Source of the DNA: Aphrocallistes beatrix | Lineage: Eukaryota; Porifera; Hexactinellida; Sceptrulophora; Aphrocallistidae | DNA length: 64,000 nt | Direction: 5' to 3' | NCBI GenBank assembly: GCA_963281255.1 | Contig: OY725499.1 | Span: 2,747,148 to 2,811,147, forward strand | Shown: positions 58,848-64,000 of the stretch, in pieces | Position numbering within the stretch: the first letter of the stretch is position 1 | Layout of the letters: each line of letters begins with the position of its first letter | The notes under the pieces: model-generated | What the model was told of the DNA's origin: nothing | The model's input: the letters and a program-made list of their open reading frames with translations, nothing else | Databases searched by the model: none | Made by a program: the position numbers and the translations under genes

Positions 58848-59804
58848 ATGCACCGACTTTCACACTTCAACCGGTTTATTCACTCATTCTATTTCTCTCG
58901 AAGCTTCTTCAATGCCCCTTCCCAAACGATCGGGTTTTTGGGTTACGGGAATATGGGCTCGAACATGGCTAATAATCTTATGAAGAAGGGTCATAAACTC
59001 ATTGTGTACGACACGACTGAGGCTAAATTGACGGAAGCGAAGAAGAATGGTGCTACCATAGTTTCCACCCCTCAAGAGGTTAGCAAAAACACACAGGTCG
59101 TGGTTACAGTTCTTCCAGCTGGAATGCATGTGCGTCAAGCCTATCTAGGAGAGAATGGCCTACTAAAAGGCGCACAAAAAGATTCTGTTTTCATAGACTG
59201 TACAACCTGTGAGCCGAGCGTGTCTCAAGCTATTTCTGAGAGTGCAGAATCGATAGGTGCCAACTATTTAGATGCTCCAATCTCCGGGGGCGTTGTCTCA
59301 GCTAGAGATGCTAGACTCACCTTCATGGTCGGGGGTAGACCAGACATTCTTGAACGAGTGCGCCCCCTGTTAGAAATTATGGGGAAGAACGTGATACACT
59401 GTGGGGACGTGGGAATGGGCGTGACGGCTAAAATCTGTAACAACATGATGCTGGGGATTGCCATGATAGGCACATCGGAAGCGATGTCTCTGGGAATCAA
59501 ATTGGGAATAGATCCAAAAAAGTTGGCCAATGTCATGAACGTATCATCAGGTCGCTCCTGGTGTTCGGATACGTACAACCCGTGTCCTGGAGTGATGGAG
59601 GCCGTTCCTTCTTCCAAAAACTACGAGGGAGGATTCGCTACTGCTCTAATGACCAAGGATTTGAACCTTTCTCAAAATATTTCCAATGAGCTACATCATT
59701 CTACACCTCTCGGATCTCTCAGTTTGCACTTGTATCGGATCATGTGCAGGAAAGGATTCGGCGAAAAGGATTTTTCTTATGTTTTTAAATTCCTAACCGA
59801 ATAG
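58848..59804 (+). CDS. HIBADH: 3-hydroxyisobutyrate dehydrogenase, mitochondrial, intronless
   Basis: 318 residues, one exon. Oxidises 3-hydroxyisobutyrate to methylmalonate semialdehyde with NAD+ in valine breakdown. The first 25 residues are rich in Arg, Ser, His and Phe with no acidic residue, as in a mitochondrial targeting peptide. The Rossmann motif is IGFLGYGNMG (28-37); the substrate motif DAPISGG is at 142-148 and is followed by VVSARDARLTFMVGG; the catalytic Lys is 195 in VTAKICNNM; the tail motif MTKDLNLSQ is present. Length matches the family (about 300-335). The loop ending in RSWCSDTYNPCPGVMEAVPS is also typical. All catalytic positions are intact, so it should be active. The lack of introns could mean a retrocopy origin, but single-exon genes are common here. 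Confidence 0.95.
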   Translation: MHRLSHFNRFIHSFYFSRSFFNAPSQTIGFLGYGNMGSNMANNLMKKGHKLIVYDTTEAKLTEAKKNGATIVSTPQEVSKNTQVVVTVLPAGMHVRQAYLGENGLLKGAQKDSVFIDCTTCEPSVSQAISESAESIGANYLDAPISGGVVSARDARLTFMVGGRPDILERVRPLLEIMGKNVIHCGDVGMGVTAKICNNMMLGIAMIGTSEAMSLGIKLGIDPKKLANVMNVSSGRSWCSDTYNPCPGVMEAVPSSKNYEGGFATALMTKDLNLSQNISNELHHSTPLGSLSLHLYRIMCRKGFGEKDFSYVFKFLTE

Positions 59805-60880
59805 GAATTCGATATATCGTTTAGTTCTAGATAGAATAATATTCGAATGGATGAATACACTTAGATAAATTTATACATTATTTTTTTTGTTTATCTTCAT
59901 AAATTGTGCCTTGAATTTAGATTTATTTCTTCTGGTCTTAGAACCGATCATTTGCACCCGTGACATAATGGTGTCTGTTTACATTTAATTTACCGTATAT
60001 TTTCCAAGAATGGACCAGGGATATATTGTTATAGCTCCATTAAAGTTTCTAGGTTCCTATGCTACTGTATATTTACTAATTCTTGGTCAAGATCACAAAT
60101 TTGTATACTACGTACACAGACAGCTAAAATATAAGTAAATATGTCCAAGGACATCAGAGCAGTTAGGAATGTTTTGAGTAGATTCAGTACTAAGTATCGT
60201 TGAGCTCTGTTACAGTAAACTTAAAAATCATTCCTTAGTATTACCTCACTGTACTAGTAACAGAGAACCTTTCTTCCATTAGGGACAGAAGCAAGGTTTC
60301 ATCCAGCTTTCCAAAGTTATACGCCTAAATGGACGTCACCATTTTTTCGACGCGCCTAGACTCATTTTTATATAGCAATTTTATATATGTTTTGTGCCAA
60401 GCGCCTAAGTAGGCGTATGCCGCGCGCCTAGCCCCCAAAAATCATACGCCTAATTATGATCCATGAGATCAAATACGCGCCTCTAGGCGCGCCCAGTACG
60501 CCTGGACAGAAGTGAGCGATACATGACTAATAATTACCTCTCCTAAGTCAAAAACTGAATAATTCTGAACTGTGAAATTTCCTCAGCCCTACGTACAAGC
60601 GTGTGATTATCAAAATTCGTTAGATGAAGCTCACTCATTTATAAACTTTTATACTACATGAATCTCAAATAATGGATACGATATACTCAACAGTCACCGC
60701 TGATTCACTGATTCAAGATATACCTGTATATACGTTATGTTGATTTTGTCGAAGTTAATTTTATAGAATTGAAATTTTAAAATAATATAATCAACAATTT
60801 TTTTGTCATTAGTAAGATCATTCATCATTCCCTCAAAATCAACCTAAATGCACACATATAATTACAGCAAATAAGATCAA
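59805..60880. other. Intergenic; CGCCTA-rich patch
   Basis: Mostly featureless, except 60325-60510, where CGCCTA, GCGCCTA or ACGCGCCT recurs about ten times on one strand. Cause unknown; probably transposon ends. No gene. Confidence 0.5.
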
Positions 60881-60923
60881 AAAGATATCCCAGTTTGCCT
60901 CCACCTTTCTCATACAGCAGGGG

Positions 60924-61094
60924 CAGGCCCGGATAGCATTTGGGCTGGAGGCAATTAATAAAATTGGGGCTCCTTGAGTAATAATATTGAGTAATATTTC
61001 CCTCAGGACGATCAATGATGCCAGTTTTCAGGGCCGGTAAAAATCGGGGGCCGGAGGCAACTGCCTCCATTGCCTCATGGATAATCCGGACCTG
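60924..61094. mobile_element. hAT MITE with perfect 8-bp duplication (inner layer)
   Basis: CAGGCCCGGATAGCA and TGGATAATCCGGACCTG ends; AGCAGGGG occurs directly before (60916-60923) and after (61095-61102). It lies six bases inside the enclosing hAT element. Confidence 0.85.
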
Positions 61095-61225
61095 AGCAGG
61101 GGTGTCAAGCCTATGACCCGCAAGGAGTCCGAGACTAGCCCGCCACATACATAAGGAATCGTGAGTCAAGTTGGACTGATTTCCCGTTTTTCTACCTGTG
61201 AATGTTGGCAATTTTATAGAGAGTA

Positions 61226-61396
61226 CAGTCGACTCCGCTTAATAGGACCACATCGGTCAGAGGACATATTACCCCGATTAAGCGGAGAACCCTATTAACC
61301 GAAAATGTTTTGTATTAACTTCTATGTGTGAGAGCTATTCCGGTCCTACCAAAAGTGACCCAATTAAACAGTGACCCTATTAAGCGGAGTCGACTG
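61226..61396. mobile_element. pogo-type MITE, complete (inner layer)
   Basis: 171 bp; CAGTCGACTCCGCTTAATAG and complement; TA at 61224-61225 and 61397-61398. Almost the same as 57027-57213. Confidence 0.9.
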
Positions 61397-61830
61397 TATA
61401 TTGCATTATTCCACCACTGCATACATTTTACAAATATTATATTTAACAAAAGCTTATTGCAACAATATTCAAAACATAAATGTAAATATGATTGTAGTAT
61501 TATGGGGCTTCTGGTATCAGGTTTCAGTGTAATAATTAAAATGAACTTGAAATTGCGTCAGAAACTAATACGCAAGTCGCAAGATGATGATTATTTGGTT
61601 ATTCCTAGTTCATGATATGCTAATATAGTTGTTGACTATATAAATATTATACAAATGGAAATTTGTTAAAATTAAATTAATCTTAACCTGTGGCCCGTGT
61701 AAGTTCTGAAAAATCTGGAATTGGCCCGTAAATTAAAAAGGTTTGACACCACTGTCATATAGTAACCACTCAGACATCCTACAAATGCGCCGCAATACCA
61801 AATGTAGTGATCGACCAATACAAGTTTTGA

Positions 61831-62320
61831 CCTAATATATTTCGTTAATTTAATAAATTTATTTGCATTTCTTAAGAACAACCTTAACAAAATGTTATGT
61901 GTTCAATATCTGTGGGTCTATGAAGGAAAATCTAAGGGGATGTTGACGCACTCTTGGGTGCGCGGGTTTGCGAAGTTTGGATGATACCCTTGGAACAACC
62001 TGCATAATCCGACATCTGGATAATCCAGAAGTCTTCTATTATAACCCGACACTATTCTTTACGTGTTAATTAGGTATAATTAAGTTTACGTCCCGTTCCG
62101 TAATTTTGGTATTAAAATTTTCCGGAATGGTTCCGTTCTGTTCTGTAAATTAGGTATGTCCTTAAAAAGATCCTAATTTTTTTCTTTGGAATTTTATTGA
62201 AATTTTCGGAAGGAACTAATTTCTAAAATTAGTATTCTCTTTCCTTCAGATTTGTTCTGCTTCGTTATCTAGACAGACGCTGTAGTGTATATGATATCCA
62301 CATTCCACAGGCGATTATAA
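61831..62320. other. Upstream of the third NHL gene
   Basis: No repeat was recognised. TTCCACAG at 62303-62310 could be the acceptor of a 5-prime UTR intron ten bases before the ATG. Confidence 0.35.
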
Positions 62321-63751
62321 ATGGCAGAGAAGCAAGAACCTGGCAAGGATGAGGCTACTGGTCCGTTAGAGAAGATAAAAATGGAAATCCAGAAGGTTTC
62401 CGCTTGGAAGTCCGAGATGGAAAGGGAAGAAGAGCAGTGCCTCTCACACATTAACAATCGGTTTTCTTCCATCATCTCAACTCTAGCGCAAAGGAGAGAC
62501 TTGGTTGTAGGCAATACTAAGAAAAGGTATGCCCAAGCCTATTACACGGCGGATCAGCAAATAACCGAGTTAGAAAAGTGCATGACTTCTTGGGCCGAAT
62601 TGAATGAAGAGCAGACGATTGATGTGAAAGATGTCACTTCTCTCTCTCTGCATTCATTTGAAAAGAAGTTGACTGAATGGAAAGTTAAAATGAAGGAATC
62701 AGAAGTCAAGATTGACGCCTGTTCTAAGGCATTCCAGTATGAATATAACCTCAGTCGTCTCACAATGGATAGGAACGAACTGAATTGTCTATTGGCGAAT
62801 ACGGGCAACACGAATGTAGACATCGGAACAAGTGTAAACCAGTACCGGATATCCAACCTACCTGCAAATACGGGTATCATCGACTTAGCAATGGAGACTA
62901 ATACCTGCACCTTCTTCTTCCTGAAACAAGATGTCGGCCAGCTTGCAGAGGTAGCAATCTGTTCTTTCGACAGGCAGACTCTCAACACTCTCAGCACATT
63001 CCAGATAGACAGGGTGTTGCCAGGTTCCTTCTGGTCGTTGGGAAAGAAAAAACCGATTCCGAACAGCATTGCTCTCAACTCGCGCCACCTGTTCGTGAGC
63101 TTCTCCCAGGAGAATGCAGTCGTGATCCTAACCAGACAGGGGGAATACCTGGAGACGATGACCATGGACAGGTGCAAGAACCCGCTCAGCCTGAGCAACG
63201 TGCAGGGGCTAGCTTCCGACAGCGAGGAGTACATTCTCATTTGTGACAGCGGCAACGACCGCGTGCTGATCCTGAAGCCTGACCTCAAGACCACCTTCAA
63301 CGTGTGCTACTCGCGCAACTCGCTCTCCTTCCTCTGCGCGCCTGAGAAGGTGTCGAATGTGGGGCGGGAGAGGATGGTGGTGCTGCACAAGGGCTACCCC
63401 CCTCTGCACATGTACAACTACCAGGGGGAGGTGATCGCCCTGTTCGGAGCCCTGGGCAGCGGGATGGACCGGCTCGTCCCTCAGAACCTGTGCTACCTCC
63501 CCGCGGATGAGGGCAGACCGGAGCTGTTCATATGCGTGGGGGACTACGGGCCTCTGCCTTGCTACGTCCTGGCATTCGATATCAAGGGCGGGATGATCTA
63601 CCATTTCGGGAGTCTGGATCCTGACCGCATTGAATCCGCTTCGACTGCTCCCGGCATTGCCACTAGTCCCGCCGGGACTGTCTACCTCTCAATCTCTGAT
63701 AGGAATTTCCTCTACTCGTTTAGCGATATTGCGAAGTTGCTAATTGATTAG
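62321..63751 (+). CDS. Coiled-coil NHL-like beta-propeller protein, intronless
   Basis: 476 residues in one exon. Residues 15-150 are charged helices (KIKMEIQKVSAWKSEMEREE) expected to form a coiled coil; residues about 185-476 form a propeller. The clearest blade is NVQGLASDSEEYILICDSGN then DRVLILKPDL; others are VVLHKGYPPLHMYNYQGEVI and APGIATSPAGTVYLSISDRN. No RING or B-box. The third quarter of the gene (about 63100-63600) is strikingly rich in G and C with many C/G-ending codons, unlike the 5-prime third and unlike the other two NHL genes. Function unknown; same layout as the genes at 8713 and 20396. Confidence 0.85.
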   Translation: MAEKQEPGKDEATGPLEKIKMEIQKVSAWKSEMEREEEQCLSHINNRFSSIISTLAQRRDLVVGNTKKRYAQAYYTADQQITELEKCMTSWAELNEEQTIDVKDVTSLSLHSFEKKLTEWKVKMKESEVKIDACSKAFQYEYNLSRLTMDRNELNCLLANTGNTNVDIGTSVNQYRISNLPANTGIIDLAMETNTCTFFFLKQDVGQLAEVAICSFDRQTLNTLSTFQIDRVLPGSFWSLGKKKPIPNSIALNSRHLFVSFSQENAVVILTRQGEYLETMTMDRCKNPLSLSNVQGLASDSEEYILICDSGNDRVLILKPDLKTTFNVCYSRNSLSFLCAPEKVSNVGRERMVVLHKGYPPLHMYNYQGEVIALFGALGSGMDRLVPQNLCYLPADEGRPELFICVGDYGPLPCYVLAFDIKGGMIYHFGSLDPDRIESASTAPGIATSPAGTVYLSISDRNFLYSFSDIAKLLID

Positions 63752-64000
63752 TGCATGCATGCAGTTCTAGCAGGTTAATTCTTCTTATTTATTTGTGATG
63801 TGCATATTGCATGTAAGATATTCTCAAAAGTATAAATGGAATTATATCTTATGTCTCTTTTTCTTGACTTAGTTTTCCGATAAATAAATATAAAGTCAAC
63901 TTCTGAAAAAAACTAGTTAATCTGCTCTAATCCATTGGTAAATAATAATATACGTACATCAACTAAGTATGCAATAGCATACGTAGCTATCAACCGTGGA

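Larger units (their letters stand above)
60918..61754. mobile_element. hAT element, non-autonomous (middle layer)
   Basis: Ends CAGGGGTGTCAAGCCTATG (interrupted after six bases by the next element) and TTTGACACCACTG, with GGCCCG internal. Flanks TCATACAG and TCATATAG form an 8-bp duplication with one mismatch. No transposase frame. Confidence 0.75.
60880..61830. mobile_element. MITE split by a hAT element (outermost layer)
   Basis: 60880-60917 (AGATATCCCAGTTTGCCTCC) and 61755-61815 (AGTAACCACTCAGACATCCT, ACAAATGCGCCGCAATACCA) together match the left half of the MITE at 27371-27620. Confidence 0.6.

Noticed and set aside
62554..63604. Long minus-strand ORFs opposite the third NHL gene
   Set aside because: Antisense shadows made possible by the GC-rich codon use; no domain seen.
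1..64000. tRNA or rRNA genes
   Set aside because: No cloverleaf with A and B boxes or rRNA-like block was recognised by eye; a covariance search would be needed to exclude them.

Overview
The window is nuclear DNA of an animal. Genes carry GT-AG introns, the background is AT-rich, intergenic and intronic DNA is packed with DNA transposons and MITEs, and the genes are metazoan in type (arginyltransferase ATE1, 3-hydroxyisobutyrate dehydrogenase, an SLC2-type transporter, TRIM-NHL-like propeller proteins, a PH-domain protein). Many genes are single-exon. A non-bilaterian such as a glass sponge is my guess, with low confidence; nothing in the sequence fixes the species. Layout, left to right: 0-7.2 kb holds a PH-domain gene between two diverged copies of a non-coding block, a dead mariner, and the last two exons of an unrecognised gene. 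7.96-33.4 kb is one eight-exon gene, spliced by hand, encoding a helical (ARM/HEAT-like) region fused to a complete ATE1. Its introns contain four intact single-exon genes: two NHL proteins (8.7 and 20.4 kb), an orphan multi-pass membrane protein on the opposite strand (13.9 kb) and a sugar transporter (28.7 kb). They also contain a Penelope-like reverse transcriptase remnant, a 43-bp satellite and a palindrome with a 200-N gap. 35.8-52.6 kb is a tandem paralogue of the fusion gene with the same eight exons and the same 1189-residue length. Its introns carry no nested genes but do carry foldback elements, a P-like THAP element and a MULE remnant. 52.8-57.5 kb is a stack of nested transposons including a 3.6-kb Ginger/KRBA2-like element. 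58.8-63.8 kb holds HIBADH and a third intronless NHL gene. How the parts relate: the paralogous fusion genes act as an internal control. Where one copy carries an insertion and the other does not, the empty site gives exact element boundaries; this defines a Helitron-like family inserting between A and T. The two fusion genes are mosaic, with exons 2-3 almost identical and exons 4-6 much diverged, which suggests gene conversion over part of the gene and fast change in the helical region. If expressed, the fusion proteins would place an N-degron arginyltransferase on a protein-binding scaffold. All exon joins, domain calls and repeat boundaries were made by eye; no search or fold prediction was run.
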